Origin: Dictyocoela muelleri
Lineage: Eukaryota; Microsporidia
NCBI GenBank assembly: GCA_016256075.1
Contig: SDVU01000015.1
Span: 1 to 30,668 of the forward strand
Direction: 5' to 3'
Length of the DNA stretch: 30,668 bases
The translations under genes were made by a program, and so were the position numbers. Positions within the stretch are counted from its first letter, which is position 1; the number at the start of each line of letters is the position of its first letter. Shown piece by piece: positions 1 to 9,699 of this stretch. The notes beneath the pieces were generated by a model. That model had not been told where the DNA came from. It saw only the letters and a program-made list of their open reading frames with translations, and made no database searches.

Positions 1-82
1 TCTAGAGCTTTATATGGTAATCCGAAAAGTTCTCCTCCAATAAGACATTAAATGAAGATACTTATTAGTTTGCAGTTTTTCA

Positions 83-960
83 TGAGATCATTTTTTTATG
101 CTTAAAAAGTGCTCCGGTATAATAGAACAGTACAAAAATTTTGGACTAGCTTCAAATTCTGCGATATGTTCATGTGAATACGAAATGTCTTTAATAAGCA
201 AGGTGTCTGTAGATGGTTTTATTTGGGTATGTAGAACTGCACTTCACAGAAAAAAAAATTTCAATCAGAAAAAAATTCATTTTTTTTGAGGATTTAAATA
301 AAACTTCTAAAGATGTACTTCTTTTTATGTTTTTTTGAATAAAAGAATATTCTCAATCTACAATAAGTTCTTTTATTGATTTATATAAAAACACTGTTTC
401 TGCTTGGTGTTTGGTTTGTAGAAAAACATATCAACATGTTTTGATTGAAGAATCTAATTTTCAGAAAGGGGAACTGAACACAGATGGAACACCAAAAATT
501 ATCGAAATAGACGAATCTTGTTTTTTTTTCAAAAGAAAAAATAATGTAGATCGTGTTACAGAAGTATAATGGGTATTTGGTATGATATAGCTTGCACTAG
601 AAAGTGTTTACTTTTCCTAGTTGAAAATAGAACATCTGAAACTCTTTTGAGTATTATATAAATTCATGTAAGACCTGGAACTATTATAATTAGTGATAAA
701 TGGCAATCATATGCAGCCTTAAGAAACAATCCTAATTATTCTCATTTAACTGTTAATCACAGTTATAATTTTATATATCCTGATGATTCTACTATTCATA
801 CTGAGAATATAGAAAATCTTTGGCTCATGTTAAACATAAGTTTAAACTGCAATACGGTACTGAAAAGAAAATGCTGGAATGATATCTATATGAATTTATG
901 AATATGAAAATGTTTCCAAAAAAAACGAATGTTTTAGTCTGTTCTTAATTTCCCTTTTGA
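83..960 (+). pseudogene. Broken Merlin (ISXO2-like) DDE transposase, copy 1
   Basis: This is a decayed transposase of the Merlin/ISXO2-like family, which cuts and pastes DNA with a DDE active site. It is read in pieces across frames. The N-terminal zinc-ribbon region contains CEYEMSLISKVSVDGFIWVC near 160-235. A middle stretch near 300-460 resembles the family segment around FMFF and KEYSQSTISS. The first catalytic Asp lies in IIEIDES (codon 510-512), the second in ISDKWQSYAA (695-697), and the final Glu in HTENIENLW (812-814). These signatures are typical of the family. Several stops and frame changes separate the pieces, so no full-length protein is possible. Four units of an AAACGGCAT-type repeat follow at about 1008-1092. 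The left end lies close to the window edge, so its TIR was not identified. Confidence 0.8.
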
Positions 961-1007
961 TAGTTATAACATTAAAAGATTATTATTTATATGTGTTTTT
1001 TTTTTAT

Positions 1008-1092
1008 AAAACGGCATGAAATTTCAAATACGGTATATAATCTCTAAATCGGCATATAATATCAAAAACGGCATAAAATATTATAAAAGGTA
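1008..1092. repeat. Short tandem repeat, about 4 units around a CGGCAT core
   Basis: About four imperfect units of roughly 20 bp share the core AAACGGCATAAAAT. They lie between Merlin copies 1 and 2. They may be subterminal repeats of one of these elements, but no inverted partner was found. Confidence 0.5.
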
Positions 1093-1149
1093 AAAAATAA
1101 TAAAGAACCAAATATAAATATATAAAAAAAATTCTATGACTAGAAAACT

Positions 1150-1769
1150 TCAATAAATATTTTTTTATAAATAATGAAGAAGAAACATTTGTACAAACAC
1201 CTGATATGATTAGATAAGAGTTTGAGAGATTAAGAGATCTATATAGCAAAGAAACTTTTAGAGTTTTACAGGAATTTGGTATGATAAAATCATCTGTTAT
1301 TTGTAATGTTTTGGTAATATATTAAATAATATATATTATGAAAAAGACAAAAATACCAAGTTTCGGTGCTAAAATCGGCAATTCACTTCATAAACTAATT
1401 ACAATAGAACAAAAATAAAATATTTGTCTTTCAAAATTGGATTATGGAAATGTTTTAGAAATATTATTTCAGTTAAGTTGCAGAAGTACAGTTTCCGATA
1501 CTTAAAATAAATGAACATTAAAAAAAAACGTAATAGATTTCTATAAACTTTTTGATCAAACTAACCTATTTTTTAGACAAAAAAAATCAAGAAAATTTGT
1601 GGTGATGGAATCATCATATATTTTGATGAAACTCCAATTACAACTCGACATGGTGTATTTAAAAGAGAGACCACACTAATACAGTTAGGGTAGTTGATGC
1701 CCTAGATATTCACTGAAGAAAATGTTTTTATGAATTTTTACCTTCCCCAACTCGAAATGATTTGTTTAG
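1150..1769 (+). pseudogene. Broken Merlin transposase, copy 2, cut off by a MULE
   Basis: This is a second, distinct Merlin/ISXO2-like transposase remnant. Its N-terminal part includes ETFRVLQEFGMIKSSVIC near 1245-1305. The first catalytic Asp lies in YFDETPITTRHGVFKRETT (about 1619-1675), a very typical Merlin block. The next block, CFYEFLPSPTRNDLF (about 1719-1766), follows after a frame change and a stop. The reading then ends exactly where the MULE TIR begins near 1770. The catalytic remainder (second Asp and Glu) is missing beyond the MULE, where a piggyBac fragment is found instead. The sequence differs strongly from copy 1, so it represents another Merlin lineage. Confidence 0.7.
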
Positions 1770-3342
1770 GGCACGCCCCTGTTTCGCCTATAGGCGAAAC
1801 CAGGATGGTTCGCTACGAAAATAATATCCCGGGTTCGTCTACAAAAAATATGAATGAAAATTATTTAATTATTTAGATATTAAGGATATCTAATATCTTA
1901 AAAATAGCAAAAAAATCTAATTCATCAATATTTTTTGCAGAATTTTATAATTTATATTCCTTTTTGTGATAAATATTAGGAATGAATATAGTTGATCCAT
2001 TTCTTTCTTGTGAAATTATTATTCTTGTCTTTTCTTCTTTGTCACATAAAATTTCCCAAAATCTTGCACGTTTCGGTTGCTTTATCATGGTTAATTGATT
2101 TAGATCTCTATGAAATGATTCAGCAACGTTAATTTTTCTAGGTAAACCCAAAAGAATCCTCAAATGACACGACCAAAATTCAATATTATATGTGGAACTG
2201 ATGTTGTTTCACCTTTAATAAATAATTTTTTAAAATATTTTAAAAATAAAATCTACTTATCCGTTTCATTGTTTTTTGAATTAACTTCTATTTTACTAAA
2301 AATTTCTTATATTTTTTTTTGGTAAATATTGAAAGATGGAAACATTTCTTTAAAATTCTTAAAATATTTTCATTATTTTTATACTCATTTGTTACTCCTT
2401 CGAGCTGAATCCTACGCCATAACATTTTTCCAAAATGAAAATTACAGCCGTAAAGCTTGGAAGCCGTATAAATATTTGAAATACCATTCATTAGAGATTT
2501 TTCAAAATCAATGATTATAGCATCAGGAGATTTGCATATAAATTCGTTTATTTTGTTGAAGGCATTTGTATATGCATCTTCTATTTTCGTTTACAATAAT
2601 ATATATTAGAGGATAAAACTTACCCACATATTCGCTATATATAGTAATTAACTGTGAAAAATTACGCTGTACGGATTTATAGGTTCCATCGACTTGCCAT
2701 ACCGTTGATTTTCGTATTATTTTTTCATTAAACTCAGAAAAGAAAATGACATGTCTGCTGAGATCATGTACTCCAGAATCGCATCTAAGAAAAATTTCTC
2801 CTCTATGATTTAATTTTAATCTTTCTGGAAAATCGGGTATACTTGGAAAAAAATCTGGGATTTGTTTATTTCTTATTAATGATATCATATTCTGCATGGT
2901 ATTAAATGTAGGAAGAGCAGTCAAAATTTCATCATTAAAATCTTTGGTTTTTTCAACAATTAATTTTTCACCTCTAGTTTTATTGGTTAAAGCCGATTAT
3001 TTTATTTTCATTCTAACAACATGCGCTTTTGCTTTATTAATATCCTTTAAATGATTGTGATCGGTACATCGTGAAAATTCATTCTCAATTGAAGTGTATA
3101 GAACCGATCCACGTCTTCTATTTTGACATCGCCATCGTTTTTCTGCCGACACAATACGATCAAAATTATACATAAAATAATCGTATAAAATAATCATACC
3201 TCCTCTTTTTGATTTCATTAAAATTATATTAGTCATATGTAGGGTTTTATAATATTTTTTTAAATTTTTATAGACGAACCCGGGATATTTTTTTCGTAGC
3301 GAACTGTCCTGGTTTCGCCTATAGGAGAAATCAGGACGTGCC
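1770..3342 (-). mobile_element. MULE DNA transposon 1 with about 75-bp TIRs
   Basis: This is a 1.57-kb Mutator-like element. Its ends are about 75-bp inverted repeats: 1770-1845 and 3267-3342 share GGCACG, TTCGCCTATAGG, CGAAACCAGGA, TTCGCTACGAAAA and ATCCCGGGTTCGTCTA. The left TIR includes the perfect 20-bp palindrome GTTTCGCCTATAGGCGAAAC (1781-1800). The interior encodes a FLYWCH zinc finger and a MULE transposase on the minus strand, both broken. A perfect 8-9-bp target duplication was not found; the flanks ATTTGTTTA and ATTTTTCAT agree only partly. The left flank is Merlin and the right flank is piggyBac sequence. Confidence 0.85.
1945..3255 (-). pseudogene. MULE transposase with FLYWCH zinc finger, broken
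   Basis: Read from about 3255 downward, the first part is a FLYWCH-type zinc finger: KSKRGGMIILYDYFMYNFDR, then RWRC, then CTDHNH. The MULE transposase follows: HRGEIFLRCDSG, WQVDGTYKS with a catalytic Asp, and YPLIYIIV. Next come DFEKSLMNGISNIY and GCNFHFGKMLWRRIQ, which match the MULE block around the second Asp and the CxxH motif. The C-terminal part (1945-2163) has LPRKINVAESFHRDLNQ, the family N-x-x-E-x-x-H-R-x-L-N block. The open stretches lie in different frames separated by stops, so the gene is dead. The family mediates cut-and-paste transposition in the nucleus. Confidence 0.8.
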
Positions 3343-3386
3343 ATTTTTCATAATTCCTACGTACTCTATAAACAATTTAACAATGA

Positions 3387-3677
3387 AAAAAAATTAGCCA
3401 CTATGATTTTACCGAAAAAATAATCAATTATTTGATTGAAAAATCCCAAATTGATAATAAAGTTAATACGCCTGAAGAGAATTTATCAAAATTCGAACAT
3501 TATCCTGTTAAGGCTCTTAAAAGACCAAACTGTAATTATTCCAGACAATTTTTCGTCAAAAGATCAACAAGTTTCATTAAATGTGAAAAGTGTGACGTTT
3601 ATCTGTGCATAACACCATGCTTCAAATATTTCCTCCGTTATAACGATGAAGAGACATCTGACGAATCTCATTTTTAA
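3387..3677 (+). pseudogene. piggyBac transposase C-terminal fragment
   Basis: An open stretch of about 96 codons without its N-terminus. It begins HYDFTEKIINYLIEKSQ and reaches HYPVKALKRPNC, then KCEKCDVYLCITPCFKYF. The ordered cysteines (RPNC, KCEKC, LC, PCF) match the cysteine-rich C-terminal domain of piggyBac (DDE_Tnp_1_7) transposases, which binds element ends. The stretch stops at TAA near 3675. Upstream it runs into a stop at 3384-3386 and then the right end of the MULE at 3342. The catalytic domain is therefore absent from the window. No piggyBac TIR or TTAA target could be assigned. Confidence 0.6.
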
Positions 3678-3679
3678 AT

Positions 3680-4990
3680 AAATTCGAAAAGTATGTTTTG
3701 TTTGCATTAAGTATAATTATAATCTATGTTTAAATTTTTGTGAATTGATTTCTTATTATAAAATATTTTTATTATTTTGAATGTTTTATTCAATTATTTT
3801 AATTTATTATTGAGTATATTTAGGTGATTTATTATAAATACTCTTTTAATTATATCATAGGTATTTCAAGCTCCCCTTTAAAATAAAAGAATGTTCATAA
3901 ATTTCGAAAAATCATAAACTCTTTTTCAAACAAATACATTTTAAAATTTTATAAAAACAAAATATTTATAAAATGAACCGATTAAATATATTGTAAAAAA
4001 TTTAATTTTCAAACTTTTTAATTAATTTTATGGATAATTCCATTCCCATTTATTTCCTATTTTCCTATAAATAAATTATGATGTGATCAAAAAAGAAATT
4101 GATGGCACTATCTGCAAAAAAAATCCTGTTTTTTAGAATATTTTTTGAAATTTCATTAATACAAAAAAAATTTATTATGTAAACTATTAATATGGTATCC
4201 AATATAAATACATATATAAATATATATTTAATTATTTTAAATTTTAGAAATGTTTTTGATAATAATAATAAAATAGATGACCTTTTGATTTATAAATTTT
4301 TATATGATAAAAAATCTATAGTTCTTTACTTTATTTAGGATTTAAAATGTAATTTTATACAAATAAATGTAAAAAATATCTTTAATTTTTTAATATCTAT
4401 TGTAACATGTCTGAATTAGAATTTTTGGAAAAAAATCATTCCAATGATTGATTTAATTGTTGATTTTAGTAAATTAATCAGAATTTTTGATGAGTGAAGG
4501 TGGGGTGGGATTGTGTGTTATTTTTTTACTAAATAATAGTATTAAAACTAAAATAAAACATTAATGTTTTCAAATAATAATATTGGATATTAAAATATAA
4601 AAGGCGATCAATAATTTTCATGAAATAACTTCACATAAAAAAATTTTATGAATTTAAAATTCGAATTTTTTGTATTTTTACTTTTTAGAATTTTTTATGT
4701 CCATTTTACAATTAAAATGTCTTAATCTTTGTTTATTAATTTTTTTTATTTATGACAAGTTATTTATATTTTTTGAAAATAAATTTTAAATTTTTTAAAA
4801 TAATTTACGAGTTTTAAAACAAATAATTAATTTTTTTTGCAAAATAATTTTTTTTTTCAAAAAAATATTAATTATTTTTAGGAGGGTAGTCAATAAAAAA
4901 GAAAAAAAAATTAAATAATTGGGCATCTATTATTTTGGTTAAAATCGTTTAAGGATTAATATAAAAATTAAAATAACTCTTTTTCAGCAG
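3680..4990. other. AT-rich intergenic DNA, no gene recognised
   Basis: About 1.3 kb of very AT-rich DNA with poly-A and poly-T runs. I see no open frame with family similarity, no RNA gene and no clear repeat. A short G-rich patch, GGTGGGGTGGGATTG, lies near 4500. Confidence 0.6.
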
Positions 4991-4994
4991 AAAT

Positions 4995-5347
4995 ATAAAA
5001 AATCCAATTTGTTACCCAGAAGCCTAGCTGTAGATTAAATTAGTTTTATCAGCTACTCATCGAAATACTTGTAATAATAGTATTTTTTCAAGAATATGTT
5101 TAGTTTCACTACTTTTCCCGAGATCCACATCTAAATCAACACCACATTGTAATTTCATTCCACTTCACTATAAAAGCATACATAAAGTCTTAATCAGGTA
5201 TGCTACACTGAAATAACTGTATATCACTACTATATTTATTGATTAGATAATGGCATTCCTTAATTATTTATTAAAGTGACTTTAAAATATTTCGAACCTC
5301 AATACTTAAATTTTACATTCAAGAGTGTTAACCACAGAGCTATCTAA
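4995..5347 (-). repeat. Dispersed tRNA-SINE-like repeat, copy A
   Basis: Read on the minus strand from 5347, this copy starts with a tRNA-like head. The A-box-like TAGCTCTGTGGTTAACAC lies at about 5325-5342 and the B-box-like GGTTCGAAATA at 5288-5298. The body shares blocks with copies C and F, such as the ACTGAAATAACTGTATATCA region near 5210 and ATTATTTATTAAAG near 5262. The tail ends near the AAGCCTAGCTG block. It is degenerate compared with copies C and F. Confidence 0.65.
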
Positions 5348-5441
5348 CCTAAAATAATTTAAATATTATAAATCTATTCATGGTATTATTTATTCAAATT
5401 ATAAAAAATTGTGGATTATCGACTAAAAGTAAAAAAAAATG

Positions 5442-5548
5442 AAATCAAATTATAAAAAAAACAAATTATAAAAAAAACAAATTATAAAAAAACAAATTAT
5501 AAAAAAAACAAATTATAAAAAAATCAAATTATAAAAAAAATCAAATTT
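5442..5548. repeat. Minisatellite, unit ACAAATTATAAAAAAA
   Basis: About six units of 16-17 bp with small length changes in the A-run, ending in TCAAATT variants. Confidence 0.85.
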
Positions 5549-5769
5549 ACGACTAATAATTTTCAAAAAATAGATTTTAAATATTCTATGGTCATGCAAA
5601 GACTAATCTGGTAAATTTAAATACATTTTGATTTATTTTGTCATTAAATCGTTATTGTTAACCATACATTGACATTTTCATTGATAGATTTTTTTTTCAT
5701 CAAATAAAATCAAAATATTGTTCAAAACACAACATTATTTTTTGATTTTTATTCAAATATCAAGTTTAT

Positions 5770-5905
5770 ACTTTTATAAATATCTTTTTAAATAATTTTA
5801 TAAATATACTTTTTATAAATATCTTTTTTAAATTTCTTTTTAAATATCTTTTTAAATATCTTTTTAAATATCTTTTTATATACTTTTTATAAATATACTT
5901 TTTTG
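5770..5905. repeat. Tandem repeat, unit near AAATATCTTTTT
   Basis: Roughly ten imperfect 12-bp units, with occasional TATAAATATACTTT variants. It lies just downstream of the open frame that ends near 5965 on the minus strand. Confidence 0.75.
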
Positions 5906-5964
5906 ATTAATCGCAAAGTAAAGAATTTTTGAATTATTTAAATAAAAAATGGTTCCAAAATTGA

Positions 5965-6615
5965 TTATAAATAGTCATATTCATGAGTATAAGTTTCAAT
6001 AAACAAATATATCATTTTTTTTAAAGGTATAAGTTTTTTAAAATCTTTATTTATTGAACAGATATAAAATTCATAAGTTAAATGATTAATGTGTTGTTTA
6101 AAGATTCTCTTTTTATTTTCGCGATCTTTTATTTTTATACTTTCGATTATTTCAGAATTAATTTTTCTTTTAAAATTCTTCATAAAAACTTTTGAGGAAC
6201 CTTGAAAATCATTAAAATCAATTTTATTGTAAAACTCTATTTTTTCATTTAAAGATGAACATTTAAAATAATTTTCAAATAATTTTTTGGGCATTCTATT
6301 ATTTACGGTATTTTTATTTTCAAGTTTATTAGAATTTTTTGAATAAATTTGTGGCAATTCTTTTTTTATAAAGTTTAATATTTGAAAATATCTATAACTT
6401 TTGTCTTTCATACCTTTTTTGTTTAAAATTTTATAAATTGTTTTCTTTTTATTTTTAACCAATCTTAAAAATGAAACTTTGTTTTGAATATTTTTTGGTT
6501 TAAATCTATCGTGAAATTTAAAACAAATATATTTTTTAAGGTATTTTAATGAAATTTTTTTAGTTTCAAATTTTTTTAATCTATAAAAAGTATATTTAAA
6601 ACAATGTTTTATATG
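5965..6615 (-). pseudogene. Lysine-rich open frame of about 217 codons without an ATG start
   Basis: The minus strand is open from just inside a TAA at 6616-6618 down to a TAA at about 5965. The first in-frame ATG is far inside (near 6411, before KDKSYRYFQ), so a conventional start would give only about 148 residues. The upstream part reads as plausible protein (RLKKFETKKISLKYLKKY, then FKFHDRFKPKNIQ), which suggests the original gene began further upstream. In DNA this AT-rich, an open frame this long is very unlikely by chance. The product is basic, with many Lys, Asn and Ile, no transmembrane segment and no motif I recognise. No C-run precedes it. The sequence TTTTTATAG near 6581-6590 could be a splice acceptor, but no donor was found. 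It could be a gene with a lost start, an N-terminally truncated pseudogene, or a gene with an unrecognised upstream exon. Confidence 0.5.
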
Positions 6616-6619
6616 TTAA

Positions 6620-7075
6620 ATTTTATTTAATTATATAAATAGATTTAAAATTTTATTATATTTAGATTTAATTATAGAAATTAGATTTATTTAGATTTAA
6701 TTGTATGAAATTAGATTTTATTTTTTGAAATTATATTTAATTGTTTATAGAATGTCATTGAAAAGTTAAAAGTGTTAATATTAAGTTTTTACGAAATTTA
6801 ATTTGCTAATTATAGGTTTAAAATTTTCATTTTAGATCGACTTTTATATTTTTTATTAAGATCACATGTTTAAATTATTCCTAAATTAGAAGTTTGTATT
6901 TTTTTAGAAATAAATATTTCTTTAAGAGGTAAATTCTTGGAATATTTAATTAAACTTAGTTACCATCAATTTTATTGCGGGTAATTTATTGTCGCTCAAA
7001 GATTCTGACTATATATAAATCTTATATATAAATTATTATGTACTTAAAAAGACAAAGAGTTTTCATGTTTTTATA
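6620..7075. other. AT-rich spacer with AGATTTAATT-type repeats
   Basis: The part from 6640 to 6740 holds imperfect repeats of AATTAGATTTA. The rest shows no gene. Confidence 0.5.
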
Positions 7076-7220
7076 TCAATAATTATCTTTCACAGCATCA
7101 CCGGAATAATACACTGACGAGTATATTATTCGAGATATATAAATGCTGGATATCAAAATTCATAATAAGAAGAATTAACTTTAACATATAATTATCTGTG
7201 TGATATTTTAAATATAATTT

Positions 7221-7310
7221 ATAATTTTCATAGAAATTTAAATATCTTTTATAATCTTCATAGAAATTTAAATATCATTTAAATTTTTCATAAAAATTTA
7301 AATATATACG
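7221..7310. repeat. Three 30-bp tandem units
   Basis: Three consecutive 30-bp units share TTCATAGAAATTTAAATAT. The last unit runs into the tail of dispersed-repeat copy B. Confidence 0.85.
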
Positions 7311-7620
7311 CAATTTTCGTTTTATTAATGAATCAACAGGATACAGGTAATTAGAGACTTTTCATGAATTTTTATTTTTCACTACTTATTTTAGTTAAAT
7401 TATATAACATTTATTCACAAACCCAAGGGCTTCTTTTTGTTTAACTATAAAATATTCGACAAGTTTAATCAGCTGCAGTACATTAGAACAATTTAATATT
7501 CTGTTATAGTTATCAATTCTTAATTTCATTCTCTGATTATTTAAAAAATTGACTTGAAAAATAATTATGATCGCAATACTTAAATATTAAATTAAAAGTG
7601 TTAACCATGGGCTATCTGGG
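7305..7620 (-). repeat. Dispersed tRNA-SINE-like repeat, copy B
   Basis: The head at 7620 reads CCCAGATAGCCCATGGTTAA on the minus strand, a recognisable A-box region. The B-box position is degenerate (GCGATCATAAT). The tail shares the CAACAGGATACAGGTAATTA and TTTTCATGAATTTTTATTTT blocks with copies C to F. It ends 90 bp before the AIG1-like gene. Confidence 0.6.
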
Positions 7621-7706
7621 AATTAATTTTCTTATTAATCTAAATTCCTTCAAATATTAAAACATTTTTAATTCAATTAGGTTTTAAAAAAATATAAAAC
7701 TACCAT

Positions 7707-7709
7707 CCC
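7707..7709 (+). promoter_or_regulatory. CCC motif directly before ATG
   Basis: CCC abuts the ATG at 7710 in otherwise C-poor DNA. Microsporidian genes often carry a short C-run just before the start, and this supports the chosen start. Confidence 0.5.
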
Positions 7710-8393
7710 ATGTTACGTGATACCCTCAGATGGTTTAGTTTTTATACATCCATCTATGCTTTGTTAGGATTTTGGATGACTTATGAACAAGAAAAAGAGT
7801 TTGGTAAATTTTCGTTATCATCATTCATTTACATAACCAACATCTCTCTTCTTGTGAATATGATATCTGTAATAATATCATTATGGAGCCTTTTTAAATC
7901 CATAAGAAGTTTTTTCTTATCTTTCAATTTTTGTATTACCTTGAGCGTGTTTATTTTTTATTGGCCGCTTTATTTTTTTGTTCCTAATAGCTTAAATGTA
8001 CAAAAATTGGATCCCAAGATATCTTTTTTTGATGATATGTGTATGCATGGATTTCCATGTCTTGTTTCTTTGTTCGAGATGTTTTGGGGTTCTTATGAAT
8101 TCAGTTATTTTGTATCATTTGCTGTTATATTAACTTTTATTGGTTATAATAGGTTTTTGAATTATTATACCGATAATTTGAATGGTGATTGGGTATACCC
8201 AATATTCAATAATAACAATATGACTTTCAAAAATACATTCTTCGCGTTATGGGTTATAATTGTTCTTGTTTTATATTATTTTATAACGATGATAACTAAG
8301 AAAGAACAAAATGTAAAAACTAGGTTTTGTTTGGATTCCCAAAAGAGAGATAAATCATGGTTATCAGGTGAAGCAAATAAATATGTGAGCTGA
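7710..8393 (+). CDS. Multi-pass membrane protein, AIG1/FAR-17a (ADTRP)-like
   Basis: A 227-residue protein with about six hydrophobic segments (near residues 10-24, 39-62, 70-92, 112-126, 131-150 and 171-194) and a polar C-terminal tail, so an integral membrane protein. Two features recall the AIG1/FAR-17a family, known in animals as a Thr/His hydrolase of fatty acid esters of hydroxy fatty acids. A Thr sits in YITNISLL (Thr43) at the start of the second segment. A His sits in DDMCMHGFP (His113). The family-like blocks YWPLYFFVP and GDWVYPIF are also present. The order of these blocks and the length fit the family. The function is inferred from motifs only, and the match is distant. The frame is intact from ATG to TGA, with CCC immediately before the ATG. 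It stands alone between dispersed repeats and shows no operon partner. Confidence 0.6.
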   Translation: MLRDTLRWFSFYTSIYALLGFWMTYEQEKEFGKFSLSSFIYITNISLLVNMISVIISLWSLFKSIRSFFLSFNFCITLSVFIFYWPLYFFVPNSLNVQKLDPKISFFDDMCMHGFPCLVSLFEMFWGSYEFSYFVSFAVILTFIGYNRFLNYYTDNLNGDWVYPIFNNNNMTFKNTFFALWVIIVLVLYYFITMITKKEQNVKTRFCLDSQKRDKSWLSGEANKYVS

Positions 8394-8477
8394 ATATTTT
8401 AAGTTATTTTTTTAGTTTTTTTAAAATTTTAGTATTTAATTGGCTTTTGAGTTTTTATTATGTTTAATTACATTCTG

Positions 8478-8907
8478 ACAATATCGATCAACTCATAGAG
8501 TTGAATAAAACCATATTCTTTAGAACTTTATCTTTTGCTGTTCTGGTAGTACGTCACTTCCTAAGCTACCAGAAGCCCATCTGTATACGCGATTTTTGTT
8601 TTATCAATGGCTCAGCAGGATACAAGTAATTTGGCTTTTCATGAATTTTTAATTTTCATTACTTTTTGCGAGAAGCGTTGTCGCACTCATCACCACACCT
8701 AGGAGAGACTCTTCTGCTTCATTGTCATATTAGACCAAGTCTTATTCAGTTATACCACACTGAAACAACTGTATATTACTACTAAAATTATATAGTTATG
8801 ACCGCTTAATGTCATTATTTCATTATTTATTAAAGAGTGACGTCAGCGGGATTTATACCACGATACTTAAATTTTATTTAATAGTGTTAAGCACTGAGTT
8901 ATCTGGC
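8478..8907 (-). repeat. Dispersed tRNA-SINE-like repeat, copy C (about full length)
   Basis: On the minus strand it starts GCCAGATAACTCAGTGCTTA, close to the start of a tRNA with an A box. A B-box-like GGTATAAATCC follows (8849-8859), then CGCTGACGTCAC. The body contains CAGTGTGGTATAAC, CCTAGGTGTGGTGATG and GTATCCTGCTGAGCCATTG. The tail runs through GGCTTCTGGTAGCTTAGGAA to about 8478. It is about 430 bp, the most complete copy with copy F, and starts 85 bp after the AIG1-like stop codon. Confidence 0.75.
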
Positions 8908-9014
8908 TTTGTGATAAATCCGTCAACTCACCCAAATGTGCGAGACAAAATTTTACCGGGTAACTGAACAATAATAACAACTATAATAGCTTTAGATATC
9001 ATAATTATGAAAAT

Positions 9015-9269
9015 GGGTTCTACAACACTTTGAGATATTTAAAATAAATGAGAATAGGTAGTGAATTACATTTAAACAAGCACTAAATCATCTGTTAAAG
9101 AATGACTTGGATTAGTTTTCTATATAAAGAAATGTTTCTACAGCAATAACGGCTCTTTATATATCACTGAACCGAGGAACCTTTTTTACAGATAATTTCA
9201 TGTTTATTTCAATATACTTTCAATACATACCCTCATTTCTTTTAAGCAGCGAAAAACGTTGTAGAACCC
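9015..9269. mobile_element. MITE with GGGTTCTACAAC ends, copy 1
   Basis: A 255-bp sequence bounded by GGGTTCTACAAC and its exact reverse complement GTTGTAGAACCC. The similarity continues inward for about 90 bp at lower identity (TTAAAA, AAATGAG, TCTGT blocks). AAAAT flanks both ends (9010-9014 and 9270-9274), a possible 5-bp duplication, though AT-rich chance is possible. It has no coding content. The same terminal sequence bounds the palindrome at 19847-20125. Confidence 0.7.
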
Positions 9270-9440
9270 AAAATTGATTTATATATTCTTTTAAGAATTT
9301 ATTTTTACCAAATGAAAAAAACACATTTATAAATAAACATAAATACATCGTAAATATAACTTGTTAATATTAAAGCAATTTTATATTTTAAATACATTGC
9401 TAAAAATATAAAATAAAATATGAAATTGAAATTCATTGGC

Positions 9441-9684
9441 AATGAAGTAGAAGGGACTCCCCTAGATGTGGGGATGTGTGCGGCGACGCATCTCGGCAAA
9501 ATAAGTAATGAAAAAATAAAAATCCGTAAAATGCCACTAATTACCTGTTCCTGCTGAGCCATTGAAAAACGAAAACGTGTATACAGCTGGGCTTCTGGGA
9601 GGCTTAGGAAGTGATGTATTATCGGGACACCAAGAACCAAAGGTCTAAAGACTATGGTTGGAGAGAACTCTTCGGTTTGGCAGC
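9441..9684 (+). repeat. Dispersed tRNA-SINE-like repeat, copy D, 5'-truncated
   Basis: It begins within the body (CAATGAAGTAGAAGGGACTC) and lacks the tRNA-like head. It continues through CTCGGCAAAATAAGTAATG, CCTGCTGAGCCATTG and GGCTTCTGGGAGGCTTAGGA, and ends at GGTTTGGCAGC, the same terminus as copy F. Truncation at the head side is the pattern expected of reverse-transcribed repeats. It faces away from copy C. Confidence 0.7.
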
Positions 9685-9699
9685 AATAGATGGGGCCAG

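Noticed and set aside
1004-1249. Minus-strand 81-codon frame
   Set aside because: It lies across the CGGCAT tandem repeat and the start of Merlin copy 2, and reads as low-complexity.
8841-8907. A functional tRNA gene on the minus strand
   Set aside because: The A and B boxes are present, but the acceptor stem does not pair and the anticodon arm is AT-rich and unpaired. The sequence continues into the dispersed repeat.
9305-9640. Minus-strand 111-codon frame
   Set aside because: It runs antisense through dispersed-repeat copy D and AT-rich DNA, with no family similarity.
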